Assembly (NCBI GenBank): GCA_902384555.1
Contig: CABMCD010000012.1
Location: forward strand, 1 to 41,825
Reading direction: 5' to 3'
Source: an uncultured archaeon
GTDB lineage: Archaea > Micrarchaeota > Micrarchaeia > Anstonellales > Anstonellaceae
Length of the DNA: 41,825 nucleotides
The notes under the pieces are model-generated. The model was not told the origin of the DNA, ran no database searches, and saw only the letters and a list, made by a program, of their open reading frames with translations. Of the stretch, positions 1 through 9,146 are shown piece by piece. Position numbers and translations under genes: made by a program. Positions within the stretch are counted from its first letter, which is position 1. Each line of letters opens with the position of its first letter.

Positions 1-284
1 CGGAAACGGCCGCCACGCTCAACCCCAACCGCCTCAAGGGCTCCGACGTGCTGGCCGAACTGCGGCGCATCGGCCTCTCCCAGCTGGACGCCGAGCTGGT
101 GACCGACTGCGTCAACATGCACAAGGCCGTGGTATGGCAAAACACCGACGAGGTGTCGGACGCGCAGATGGCGGCGGTGAAGAAGTTCCTGGACGACAAC
201 CGCCTCGGCATCTCCGTCGAGGTCACGCCGGGGCGCTTCGGCAAGATGATGTGGGAAACCAAGCTGGCGAAATATAACGCCTAA
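1..284 (+). CDS. C-terminal end of an unrecognised protein (5' truncated by the window)
   Basis: The frame is open from base 3 to a TAA at 282-284, giving about 93 residues of a C-terminus that starts outside the window. The GTG at 48 is an internal codon rather than a convincing start, because the frame continues upstream of it. The residues are mixed alpha/beta in character with no membrane segment, ending in a basic-aromatic tail (KLAKYNA). I do not recognise a family. It converges on the HAD-fusion gene and the two stop codons overlap (281-284). Confidence 0.7.
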   Translation, partial: ETAATLNPNRLKGSDVLAELRRIGLSQLDAELVTDCVNMHKAVVWQNTDEVSDAQMAAVKKFLDDNRLGISVEVTPGRFGKMMWETKLAKYNA

Positions 285-2809
285 GCCGCCTGCGTGAATA
301 AAATTCGTTTTGTTTTTCTTTTCACGTTCTTTTTCTTCTGCATTTTCCCGCCCTTTTTCTCCGGCAGCACTCCGCCTTTTTCCCCGCCCATCTGCCCCTC
401 GATGTAGCGCTCGATTTTTCCCCCGTCCATGCGCCGGAGGTAGAGGGCCGCGCCCTCGCGCTCCTCCTTTCCATGCTGGGGGCCGATGAGCACGCAGCGC
501 ATCCCGCCCCGCCTGGCCGCCTGCGCCCCGGCGGCCGAATCCTCGATAATCAGGCACTCGTCCGGCCGCATGCCCAAGCCGGCGGCCGCCTTGAGAAACA
601 CTTCCGGGTCGGGCTTGCGCCGCTTCACGTCCTCCAGCCCCACGAAGGGAATGTCCTCCAGCCCCAATGCCTGGAGCTGCGCGGCGATGTTGTCCTTGTG
701 CCCGCCGGACGCGATGGCGATGCGCAGGCCCCGGCTTTTGGCCCAGGCCACCAGCTCCAGCGCGCCCGCCACCGGCTTGAGCCGGCCCGCCAGCACCGCC
801 TGCTGGAAGCGCGCCTTGCGCGCGGCCACCAGCCCGTCCTCGTCCGCGCCGCTCAGCTTGTATTTCGCCATCAGCTCCTGCACGATGTGCCGCGAGCCGG
901 TGCCCAAATAGTGCTTGTCCCAATACGCGCGCGCAATCCGCACGCCGTAGGGGGCAAAGGTCTCGTTGAAGGTCTGCAAGTGCAGGGTTTCCGAATCCGC
1001 CAGCACGCCGTCCAAGTCAAAGAGGATGGCGCGCAGGGGCGCGGAGTTGGATTTTGAGGGAACGAATTTTGTTTTTTTCTTTTTGCCCTTGGCGGCCCTG
1101 ATTTTCTGGGCTTGGGCCACCACCACCTGCGCGGCCGCCGTTTGCCGGATTTGCAGGTGCGCATAACTTGCCGGCCTGTGTTGCAGTGCCCCGCTCTCTG
1201 CGCCCGTTTCATGCCGGGGCTGGTTCATTTGCCCCAGCCCGTCCGGTCCAGGCTGGGTCTCATTGAGGGAAGCGGGCTGGCCGATGAGCATCTTCATCTT
1301 CAAGCCGGCCTCGTGCACGCCCGGCGCGCTTTCCATCATCAAAAACGCCGGCATTTCCATCGCTTGCGCGCCGGTGTTCGGCGTTCCGTTTGCTTCCATG
1401 GCGGACGTGCTCTCACCCAGCGGCAGCAGGCTCATCTCCTTGAATGAAATGGATTTCCATACGCCCATGGCTTGCGCATCTGCCCGGGTTTGCGCGCCCG
1501 CTTTTTGTCCCTCTTTGCGCGCGGCGCCCGCCTCGTTTTGCTTCTGCCGGCCCGTTTGCTCGCGCTCCCGGCCATCGGCCTGCGCCTGTTTCCGTCCGGT
1601 CGCATCTGTCTGTGCCATTTTCTGCAAGTGTTTCAGCTCATCCCACAAGCCCATCGCGTCCTGCGCCAGTTTTTGCATGGCCTGTTTCATGGCCTGCTCC
1701 TGCCCGATGGAATAGGTTTGAGCGTTTTCATAGGCCGCGTAATTTGCCGCTCTTTTCGCAATGCCGTCCGCCGCCCCCTCCTGGTTTGTGTTGGCCCGCC
1801 CGCCCATGCCGGCCGAACCGAGGGCGCCGTCATCCAAGTGAGGCCCGTCCCGTCCAACCACCACGACTGTGTCGGAATAAACCGGCCCCCCATTCCCGAA
1901 TCCGCGGGCCGTTTCCATCCCGACGCTCCCACTCCCGCTCGTGCCCGAACTGGGCTCGAACGGCGTTTGGGGGCCGGGCTTGCCGCCCTTGCGTCCCAGC
2001 TCCTGCGCGAGCATCATCAGGTGCGGCGAGAGGCCGTCCATGTAATCAAACGAAGGCTCCTCTTTCTTGGGCTGCCCGTCCAGATGGCGGTAGGGCCGCA
2101 CCCGCGGCTCCGTCCAATGCAGGCGAAGCGGCTCGCGCCCAATCTCGCCGCTAATTTCGCCAAGCGCGAGAGGCTCGAAGAAGTTGAGCGGCAGGGTGAA
2201 ATTCCACAGGATGTTCTCCACTTGGAAGTTGAATTTTCCGCTGTTCCACTCCTCAGGGGGCCGTTCGTAGAGGCGCACGGTGCGCTTGCCGTCGAAATCG
2301 GCGTGCATCACCATCTCGCGCGCCTCGGTGGTTTCGAAGATGACCAGCTCGAGGTTGTTGGAGACAATGAAGTCCTTGAGCTCTTTGGTCAGCACGATGT
2401 GGTCGGGGTCGGGGAAATAGAACTGCCCGTCCCTCAGCTCCACGAAGAAATGGAAGCGCCCCTGCGCGTCGCGCAGGGCGGTGTGGTATCCGAAGCCCTT
2501 CTGCCCCGCCCGCCCGGTGCGCTGCGGGTCCTGGCCGAATTCCTCGCGCATGCGGTTTTCATCGGTGGCCGGCCCTTCCGGCCGCCCGTCCACCCGGCTG
2601 ATGATGTTGGACTTGTAGGCGGTTTTCATCTGCCGCGTCCAGAGCTGGCTTTGCTCCATTTCCACGCGCGCGAAGCGGCGCAAGTAGTCGGTCTGCGTCT
2701 CGCCGACTCTCCACTCCCGCCGCTCGCTCCAGCTCTGCTGGCCGCTGAGGTTGACGAATGCGGTTCTGAAACGGAGCCCGTCCCCTGACGATTTTGGAGC
2801 ATCTGCCAT
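281..2809 (-). CDS. HAD-superfamily phosphatase domain fused to a ~590-residue orphan N-terminal region
   Basis: 842 residues. Residues from about 592 to 790 form a beta-phosphoglucomutase/phosphatase-type HAD domain. Motif I is FDLDGVLADSE, with nucleophile Asp598 and acid/base Asp600. Later come a Ser-Gly motif II (IASGG), the Lys motif RRKPDPEVF and motif IV IIEDSAAG. A helical cap lies between motifs I and II, so the phosphatase should be catalytically competent. Typical family members are about 220 residues and stand alone. Here residues 1-270 are an unrecognised mixed alpha/beta region, residues 270-360 are Gly/Ser-rich, and residues 370-590 are Gln/Ala/Lys-rich and probably coiled or disordered. 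The last 50 residues are very basic. There is no signal peptide, so it is probably cytosolic. The ATG at 2809 is preceded by a GGGAGA-type site. A fusion is what the sequence shows; a separate internal start for the HAD domain cannot be excluded. Confidence 0.8.
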   Translation of the reverse strand: MADAPKSSGDGLRFRTAFVNLSGQQSWSERREWRVGETQTDYLRRFARVEMEQSQLWTRQMKTAYKSNIISRVDGRPEGPATDENRMREEFGQDPQRTGRAGQKGFGYHTALRDAQGRFHFFVELRDGQFYFPDPDHIVLTKELKDFIVSNNLELVIFETTEAREMVMHADFDGKRTVRLYERPPEEWNSGKFNFQVENILWNFTLPLNFFEPLALGEISGEIGREPLRLHWTEPRVRPYRHLDGQPKKEEPSFDYMDGLSPHLMMLAQELGRKGGKPGPQTPFEPSSGTSGSGSVGMETARGFGNGGPVYSDTVVVVGRDGPHLDDGALGSAGMGGRANTNQEGAADGIAKRAANYAAYENAQTYSIGQEQAMKQAMQKLAQDAMGLWDELKHLQKMAQTDATGRKQAQADGREREQTGRQKQNEAGAARKEGQKAGAQTRADAQAMGVWKSISFKEMSLLPLGESTSAMEANGTPNTGAQAMEMPAFLMMESAPGVHEAGLKMKMLIGQPASLNETQPGPDGLGQMNQPRHETGAESGALQHRPASYAHLQIRQTAAAQVVVAQAQKIRAAKGKKKKTKFVPSKSNSAPLRAILFDLDGVLADSETLHLQTFNETFAPYGVRIARAYWDKHYLGTGSRHIVQELMAKYKLSGADEDGLVAARKARFQQAVLAGRLKPVAGALELVAWAKSRGLRIAIASGGHKDNIAAQLQALGLEDIPFVGLEDVKRRKPDPEVFLKAAAGLGMRPDECLIIEDSAAGAQAARRGGMRCVLIGPQHGKEEREGAALYLRRMDGGKIERYIEGQMGGEKGGVLPEKKGGKMQKKKNVKRKTKRILFTQAA

Positions 2810-2912
2810 AGCGGTTCTCCCACGATTAAGCTAGCCCGATTCGGCCTTCATGTTTTTATACGCAAGACACGCCCCGTCGTGCGGGGCCGTTTTTCTTCCG
2901 TTTTTCCGTCAG

Positions 2913-2920
2913 TTTTTTAT
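2913..2920 (+). promoter_or_regulatory. TATA-like box for the 1426-residue surface protein
   Basis: TTTTTTAT about 27 nt upstream of the ATG at 2944, in an otherwise GC-rich background. No ribosome binding site follows, which fits a leaderless archaeal promoter. Confidence 0.55.
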
Positions 2921-2943
2921 GGGTTGCAAGAGAAGCCTCCCCC

Positions 2944-5900
2944 ATGGTGTGGTTCGAGCATTCCTCTTCTTCTGCGGCCATCAGCGGCCCCCGGCCCGTT
3001 TTCACCATTTTCCTCCTGTTCGCCCTTCTGCTGCCCCTCGCGCGCGCCGACCTGCTCTACAACGGCAGCCCCTACTCGCCGCCGCCCTCGCTCAATTCCG
3101 TGCCCCTCAACATGTCCTGCCGCCCCTTCTGGACCGACCCGCTCTGGCGCAGCAACTGGATTGTCTACAGCCTCCCCTCTGCGAGCGGCTCCCCTCTCCC
3201 CTATCACGTCTATCACATGGATTCGCTGCAGGCGCCGCAAAGCCTGGGCATCGGGCAGTGGGCGCCCGGCTCGGTTTCCACCTCTTATGTGCAGGCCCCC
3301 AACGACTCGGACGCGGCCGCCGCGCTGGCCTCCGCCCGGCAGCAGGCGGCCCAAGCCCAGCAGGCCTATGGCGACCTCGCCGGACAGAAAGACCAGCTTT
3401 TGCTGGACATCCAGCTTCACCGCTTCTCGGACTGCTTTGGCGCCGTGATTACCGGCTCCGAATCCCCGCTCTGCATCCAGTCGCAGGGCGCCGCGTTCTT
3501 CAGCTCGGTGGTCGAATACATCACGGGCGGCCGCTACCGCTACACGCCGATTTGGAACGAGGCCATGCGCTCCTCCACCACGGCCCTCTCCTCCGCCTCT
3601 TCGGCCTCTTCGGGCGCGTTCGCGCAGGCCCAGTCTGAGGCCGACGAGCTGGCCCGCGCGGGCGCGGCCGACCCCGCCTACACCGGCCCGGCCCGCTCCG
3701 CCTGGCAGGACTGGTATTCCTTTTCCTCCACGGCCCTGAGCTATTCCTCTGGCGCCAGCCGCGCCTTGTCCCTTCCCTCCAGCGACCTCTCGGCCCAGCC
3801 CGCCCTGCGCTATGCGCGCGCGTACCGCGTGCTGCACCAAGTCGAGTCCGCCTGCGCCAACCCCTCCGACCCCATCCTCTTCAACCGCTCCGGCTCGCCG
3901 GCCGTGGTGTTCAACGATTTGGCGGCCGAGGACAACACCCTGCTGCAACTGGCCGAATCCTGGCGCGCCCGCCTCTCGCAGGCCCGCGCGCAGATGAATT
4001 ATGAAAGCGCCGAAGCCCAAAGCGGGGCCCTCTCCACCCTGTCCGACGCCGGCTCGATGATGGCCGCGGTGCGCAGGGCCGGCTGGTCGGACGCCTACGG
4101 CCTGCCCTCCCGGCCGGTTTCGGAGCTGGCCGATTCGGGCTCGCAGTGGGACCGCTTAGGCACCTACTCCGCCCGCCTCGCGCAGGCCGAGGATTCGCTG
4201 GCCCAAGCCAACGCCTCCGCCTTCTCGGCCGCCCAGCTGCGCGAATCCAAGCCCGTGTTCTGGCAGTCACAGGCCATCCTGCGCGAGCGCAGCGCCGTGC
4301 AGAGCGCCCAGCTCTCCGCATCCGTCTCCTCCCGCCTGCTTGAGGATATGAACCAAAGCGCGCGCTCCGAATACGGCCAGGCTCTCGCGGCCGTCGAGTC
4401 GCTCAACCTCTCGCTCCAATCCAGCCCGTCCGGCGCCAATGCCAAGAGCGTGCAGGCCGCCTACTCGGCCCTTGCGAATGCCAGCGCCGAATTGCAGGCC
4501 GGCCAATCCGCCGGCCCGGCGGCCCTCGGCTCGCAATATGCCCATTACGCCGCCGCCCTCTCACAGGCGCAATTGGGCGCGCAGCTGCTGGCCGACCCCT
4601 CCCAGCCCCTTCCCAACCCCAGTCCGGGCGACAGGGCCGAATACCGGCGCCTGCTGGACGATTTCAGCCGCCGCATCGGCTGGGCCCAAGTGCTGGGCGT
4701 TGATACCAGCGATTTCAATGCCAGCTGGTCCAACTTCTTCTCCAAGCTGGCCGAGCCCGCCCCGCTGGACGGGGCGATGGATGCCCTGCGTCTGCAAATC
4801 GCGGCCCTCAACAGCCAAATGGACGAAAAGCTCGCATCAGAAGATTCCAAATTCCGCGAGCTGGAGTCCGCCACCCAATCCCTGCTGCCCTATTCCGACT
4901 CCAGCCTGCTGCAAAAGTGGCGGGCGGAGTCGTCGGTCTGGCGCCAGCCTTCCGGCGCGTGGTCGGACAAAGCCTACCAAAACCCCATCGGCCTGCGCAA
5001 CCAGCTGGACGAATCCGCCCAGCGCATCCACCAAGCACTGGGCCGCACGCTCTCCCAAACCCTCTGCCAGTCTCCCCAAACCCAATGGCTGCCGCACCGC
5101 CTCCGCCCGGCCGCCGCAGACGAGCGGGTGGATGTGGGCGGCCTGTGGTCGACCTCCAACCCCCTGCCTCTGGACTACAATGATTCGCTTGATTTGGCCT
5201 GCCCACTGGCAGTTTCCTTCCTGCCGCCCGAGCTCGACAACAAGAGCGCCAATGTGCAGTCGGTCTGGTCCTCGGACGGTGCGCTCAACCTGCGCCTCTC
5301 CTCCATTCCTGCCCATGGCGAGGCCAGCGTGGAATTCACCTCTTGGCAGCAGCCCAACGCCCTCTCGCTCAAAAGCTGCCAATTGCTTCTCGACCCCAAC
5401 GGCTTGCAATGGACTTCGAATTACCAGCTGCGCACGCTCTATTCCGCTCCACAAGTGGAGGCCCGCCTGCCCTGGCTGGCGGACCTGCCCCTCTCTTCGG
5501 CCACCCTCTCCGGCCTCGGCCTTACCCTGCAAGGCCAACCGGCCAGCGACGACCTCTCTTCTGTTTCCTTCACGCTCCCAAGTCCGCCCATCAGCAGCAA
5601 CTGGTCGGCCGATCTGCGCTCCAACTATGGTCTGCCCATGCGGCGCATGGGCGTGAGCGCCACGGCGCTGGATTCGGGCGCGGTGCAGGTGCAATACACG
5701 CTCAGCCTCTCCGGCCTGCCGCCCTGCTCCTCGGCCGTCATCCAGCAGTCCGAGACGGCCGACCCCATTTCAGCTTTGAGCGTCAGCTCGCCCGACAGCG
5801 GCAGCGCCATCACCTTGGTGCGCGCCCCGGCGGCCGGCGACCCCACGTGGGCCGCCCGCGCCTCGCCCCTGCCCTCGTCCGGCTCGCTCAATCTGGCGGT

Positions 5901-7224
5901 GCGCTACCAAATCGCCGACCCGGCGCAATGGGTGGGGCTCACGCTTCCCGCGCTCGCCACGCAGGCGCGCGTGCAGAACGATTCCGCCGCCCGGGGCCTG
6001 ATTTCAGAAGCCAATGCCAGCGCCCAAATTTCGGACTGGCCGATGGCGGTCTACAAATTGCAGCAGGCCAAGGCGCAGCTGCTCAAAAGCACGCCCGCTC
6101 CCCCCGACAATTCCTCCGCTGCCCCGCTGGATTGGAATTCCACCCGCCTGCCGGCGCAGGCTACCCTCGACGCGCTCTCCAACCTCACCGGCCGCCTGCG
6201 CGGCTCCGCCCAGCGCCCGGCGTGGGCCACCGACGTGATTGGCTGGCGCGGCTCGCTCAACTCCTCGCTGGATGCCGCCCTCTCCTCCTCCAACCCGACC
6301 GCCGCCCAAATCCGCGCCGTGCGCTCGGACCGGGACCAAATCACGGCCAAGAGCCTGGATTTGGCCGACAGCGACTATGCCTCGCTCACCAAGACCGTCA
6401 ATGCCTGGCGCGCCATCACGCCCGACAATTCCGAGGTGCAGGGCCGCCTCTTTGAGCTGGACCAGCACCTGCTGCTGGCCCGCAATGCCATGCAATCCGA
6501 GGACGGCCTGCTCGCCCTCTCCGAGCTTCTGAGCGCGCACGAATCCGCCGACGCGTACCAGTCCGCGCTCTCACAGTCTCTGGCCTGGCAGGCCAACCAG
6601 CAGTCCGAGAGCGTGCACCGCCTCGCCGACCAGTTCTCGCTCACCCAATCCCAGCTCTCGCACTATCTTGAATCGTTGCAGCAGCTCAACTCGGCCGGGG
6701 TGCACGCCTTCCAGCCCCCGCTTACCCTATCGGCCGCCAGCACCCTCTCCGACCAATTGACGCGCAGCGCCCAGTCCCTGCCCGCCTCCGACACGGGCGC
6801 GCTTCCGGCCGACATTTCGCAGGCCCTGAAGCAATTGGCTTCGCGCCAGTTGCAGCTGGATTCCGCCAACCAGACTCTCGCGCGCGCCAAGCCGTCGGTG
6901 GACGGCGCGCAAAAAGCGCTGGAGCAGGGCGCGCAGGAGCGCGAGCGCATGGTGCAAGCTTACTTGGGCCAGCTGCGCCTGCATCCCGCGCTGGCCTCCT
7001 CGCCCTCCATGGCCACGCTGGAGGCCGATGCCGCGAACATGGAAGCCATGATGGACCAGCAGAAATGGCCGGACGCCATCGTGGCCGGCGAATCCATCGT
7101 CACGCGCGCCAAGAAGCTGCTGGATTCCGACACGGTCAACCCGTCCGCCGAGCCGCCCTATGTGCTGCTCATCCTCACCGCGGCGCTCATTGTCGGCATC
7201 GCCTATGTCCTGCCCAAAACATAG
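2944..7224 (+). CDS. Large secreted, C-terminally membrane-anchored surface protein
   Basis: 1426 residues. After a 20-residue leader there is a hydrophobic signal segment (FTIFLLFALLLPLARA) with a plausible cleavage site before DLLYNGS. Residues 1404-1426 form a single transmembrane segment ending YVLPKT, so nearly the whole protein should lie outside the cell. The body is rich in Ala, Ser, Gln and Leu, with long helical or coiled-coil stretches (about 110-730 and 1010-1390). They flank a more beta-like part at about 750-1000 with several Cys and Thr/Ser/Pro-rich strands. Many Asn-X-Ser/Thr sequons suggest N-glycosylation. I recognise no catalytic domain. The size, anchor and composition resemble the protein at 24027-25565. 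A cell-envelope or adhesion role is inference. The ATG at 2944 lies about 27 nt after a TATA-like box, consistent with a leaderless message. Confidence 0.85.
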   Translation: MVWFEHSSSSAAISGPRPVFTIFLLFALLLPLARADLLYNGSPYSPPPSLNSVPLNMSCRPFWTDPLWRSNWIVYSLPSASGSPLPYHVYHMDSLQAPQSLGIGQWAPGSVSTSYVQAPNDSDAAAALASARQQAAQAQQAYGDLAGQKDQLLLDIQLHRFSDCFGAVITGSESPLCIQSQGAAFFSSVVEYITGGRYRYTPIWNEAMRSSTTALSSASSASSGAFAQAQSEADELARAGAADPAYTGPARSAWQDWYSFSSTALSYSSGASRALSLPSSDLSAQPALRYARAYRVLHQVESACANPSDPILFNRSGSPAVVFNDLAAEDNTLLQLAESWRARLSQARAQMNYESAEAQSGALSTLSDAGSMMAAVRRAGWSDAYGLPSRPVSELADSGSQWDRLGTYSARLAQAEDSLAQANASAFSAAQLRESKPVFWQSQAILRERSAVQSAQLSASVSSRLLEDMNQSARSEYGQALAAVESLNLSLQSSPSGANAKSVQAAYSALANASAELQAGQSAGPAALGSQYAHYAAALSQAQLGAQLLADPSQPLPNPSPGDRAEYRRLLDDFSRRIGWAQVLGVDTSDFNASWSNFFSKLAEPAPLDGAMDALRLQIAALNSQMDEKLASEDSKFRELESATQSLLPYSDSSLLQKWRAESSVWRQPSGAWSDKAYQNPIGLRNQLDESAQRIHQALGRTLSQTLCQSPQTQWLPHRLRPAAADERVDVGGLWSTSNPLPLDYNDSLDLACPLAVSFLPPELDNKSANVQSVWSSDGALNLRLSSIPAHGEASVEFTSWQQPNALSLKSCQLLLDPNGLQWTSNYQLRTLYSAPQVEARLPWLADLPLSSATLSGLGLTLQGQPASDDLSSVSFTLPSPPISSNWSADLRSNYGLPMRRMGVSATALDSGAVQVQYTLSLSGLPPCSSAVIQQSETADPISALSVSSPDSGSAITLVRAPAAGDPTWAARASPLPSSGSLNLAVRYQIADPAQWVGLTLPALATQARVQNDSAARGLISEANASAQISDWPMAVYKLQQAKAQLLKSTPAPPDNSSAAPLDWNSTRLPAQATLDALSNLTGRLRGSAQRPAWATDVIGWRGSLNSSLDAALSSSNPTAAQIRAVRSDRDQITAKSLDLADSDYASLTKTVNAWRAITPDNSEVQGRLFELDQHLLLARNAMQSEDGLLALSELLSAHESADAYQSALSQSLAWQANQQSESVHRLADQFSLTQSQLSHYLESLQQLNSAGVHAFQPPLTLSAASTLSDQLTRSAQSLPASDTGALPADISQALKQLASRQLQLDSANQTLARAKPSVDGAQKALEQGAQERERMVQAYLGQLRLHPALASSPSMATLEADAANMEAMMDQQKWPDAIVAGESIVTRAKKLLDSDTVNPSAEPPYVLLILTAALIVGIAYVLPKT

Positions 7225-7338
7225 CCGCCCAAGGACAAGCACCACGTGCAGACGGCTCCAAAGCCGCTGGGGCGGGCGACGGGCGCCTGAATTCCCCTAT
7301 TTAACCGTTGCGGCGCGTGTCGTATTGCCTTACGTTTC

Positions 7339-7348
7339 TTTTATAAAT
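7339..7348 (+). promoter_or_regulatory. TATA box of the HMG-CoA synthase operon
   Basis: TTTTATAAAT, the best archaeal TATA match in the window, centred about 27 nt before the regulator ATG at 7371. This implies a leaderless operon mRNA. Confidence 0.7.
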
Positions 7349-7370
7349 CCTCATCTCTAAATCCTCTTAT

Positions 7371-8054
7371 ATGGAAAAACTCCGCAACGAGATAGCGGGA
7401 GAAATCGCCCTTTCAGCCAACCCTGGCTCCACCATGAAGAAGTGGCGCGAAATCTTCGCCATCACCCAGACCGATTTGGCCAACCACCTCGACCTCTCCT
7501 GCTCCACCATCTCGGACTACGAGGGCAACCGCCGCAAGTCCCCCGGCACCGCCATTTTGCGCCGCTTTGTCGATGCGCTCTTTGACATGGACAAGGCGCG
7601 CGGCAACCCCATTCTCTCCAAACTGGAGGCCGGCGTCGAGCGCACCGACCAGTATTTCGAAACCCACGAGTTCGCCACCAGCATGACGGCGATTGACTTC
7701 TGCAAGCTCATCAACGCCAAAGTGGTGGCCAACGAGGAGCTGATGAAGGTCAAGAAGGTGTATGGCTACACGCTGATGGACTCGCTGAAAATCATCTTGG
7801 AAATGCCCTTCAACCAGTTCCCGAAATTGTACGGCACCATGTCGGAGCGCGCCTTCATCTTCACGCAGGTGAGCACGGGCCGCTCGCCCATGGTGGTGAT
7901 TCGCGTCACGCCCATGAAGCCCACGCTCGTCATTCTGCACGGCGTGGACGAGGTGGACGCCCTCGCACTCAAAATCGCGGAGCGCGAGCAAATCCCGGTG
8001 CTGGTCACCAAGATGGATTTGCCCAAAATCCGCGAGGCATTGAACAAGCTTTGA
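7371..8054 (+). CDS. HTH transcriptional regulator of the COG1709 type, first gene of the HMG-CoA synthase operon
   Basis: 227 residues. Residues 20-70 are an XRE-type helix-turn-helix (TQTDLANHLDLSCSTISDYE is the recognition region). A linker follows, then a C-terminal alpha/beta domain (about 125-227). Its end (DEVDALALKIAEREQIPVLV) resembles DRTGG- or CBS-like ligand-binding folds; that resemblance is inferred by eye. From memory, proteins of this type sit next to HMG-CoA synthase in other archaea, for example MJ1545 beside MJ1546. It is separated from HMG-CoA synthase by 27 nt and probably senses a pathway-related ligand. A strong TATA box at 7339-7348 lies 27 nt from the ATG, so the message is probably leaderless. 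Confidence 0.85.
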   Translation: MEKLRNEIAGEIALSANPGSTMKKWREIFAITQTDLANHLDLSCSTISDYEGNRRKSPGTAILRRFVDALFDMDKARGNPILSKLEAGVERTDQYFETHEFATSMTAIDFCKLINAKVVANEELMKVKKVYGYTLMDSLKIILEMPFNQFPKLYGTMSERAFIFTQVSTGRSPMVVIRVTPMKPTLVILHGVDEVDALALKIAEREQIPVLVTKMDLPKIREALNKL

Positions 8055-8081
8055 ACCAATCAACCTGAACGGACGGATGCT

Positions 8082-9137
8082 ATGACTTCAACCGGAATTG
8101 TCGGCTACGGGGCTTACGTGCCCCCCTACCGCATCAAGGCGGAGGAAATCGCGCGCGTCTGGGGCGAGGAGCCCGAGCGCATCATCAAGGGCCTGGGCGT
8201 CAAGGAGAAATCCGTCCCCGGCCTGGATGAGGACGCCGCCACCTTGGCGGTCGAGGCCTCGCGCAACGCCATTGGCGTGGCCGGCATCGAGCCCTCCAAA
8301 ATCAAGGCCGTCTATGTGGGTAGCGAGTCGCACCCCTACGCCGTCAAGCCCACGGCCACCATGGTGGCCGAGGCCATCGGCTCCACGCCTGAGGTGATGG
8401 CCGCGGATTTGGAATTCGCCTGCAAGGCCGGCACGGCCGGCATCCAAATCGGCATGGGCCTCGTCGCCTCCAACATGGCCGAATACGTCTTGGCCGTGGG
8501 CTCGGACACTTCGCAGGGCAGGCCCGGCGACGCTCTCGAATACACGGCTGCGGCTGGGGCGGCGGCCTTTATCGTGGGCCGGCAAAAAGAGCAAATGGTG
8601 GCCAAATTGGAGCAGACCTGCTCGTTTACCACCGACACGCCCGACTTTTGGCGCCGCCAGCACGCCGAATTCCCCACGCATGGCGGGCGCTTCACCGGCG
8701 AGCCGGCCTATTTCCGCCACGTCATGGGCGCCACTCAAATGCTGTTCGAGAAGACGGGCATGAAAGCCTCGGACTTCGACTACTTCGTCTTCCACCAGCC
8801 CAACGGCAAGTTCCCCCTCGAAGTGGCCAAGAAGATGGAAATCGACGTCGAGAAAGTCAAGCCCGGCCTGATGACCCCGATTATCGGCAACACCTATTCC
8901 GGCGCCTCGCCCATCGGCCTGTGCGCCGTGCTCGACATTGCCAAGCCGGGGCAGAACATTTGCCTGACCTCTTTTGGTTCCGGCGCGGGCTCGGACTCGT
9001 TCTGGCTCACCACCACCGACCTGCTGCCCCAGAACCGCACCCGCGCCGCGCACAATCTGGCGTGGTATGTGGAGCGCAAGAAATACCTGGACTACGGCCT
9101 CTACGCCAAGCATCGGCGCAAGCTCAAGAGCTTGTGA
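8082..9137 (+). CDS. Hydroxymethylglutaryl-CoA synthase, archaeal type
   Basis: 351 residues, the normal archaeal length. It condenses acetoacetyl-CoA with acetyl-CoA to HMG-CoA, the committed step of the mevalonate route to archaeal isoprenoid lipids. The thiolase-fold signatures are intact: catalytic Cys114 in [10 protein letters not shown], His238 in VFHQPNGKF, and the C-terminal [11 protein letters not shown] loop. It acts in the cytosol. In the archaeal enzyme studied structurally (Methanothermococcus), HMG-CoA synthase, thiolase and a DUF35 protein form one complex that channels the acetoacetyl-CoA intermediate. The gene order here (synthase, small ORF, thiolase, DUF35) supports the same complex. 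The ATG at 8082 follows a weak GGATG-type site. The usual symbol would be mvaS or hmgB; I leave it blank because naming varies in archaea. Confidence 0.95.
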   Translation: MTSTGIVGYGAYVPPYRIKAEEIARVWGEEPERIIKGLGVKEKSVPGLDEDAATLAVEASRNAIGVAGIEPSKIKAVYVGSESHPYAVKPTATMVAEAIGSTPEVMAADLEFACKAGTAGIQIGMGLVASNMAEYVLAVGSDTSQGRPGDALEYTAAAGAAAFIVGRQKEQMVAKLEQTCSFTTDTPDFWRRQHAEFPTHGGRFTGEPAYFRHVMGATQMLFEKTGMKASDFDYFVFHQPNGKFPLEVAKKMEIDVEKVKPGLMTPIIGNTYSGASPIGLCAVLDIAKPGQNICLTSFGSGAGSDSFWLTTTDLLPQNRTRAAHNLAWYVERKKYLDYGLYAKHRRKLKSL

Positions 9138-9146
9138 GGGATGGAT

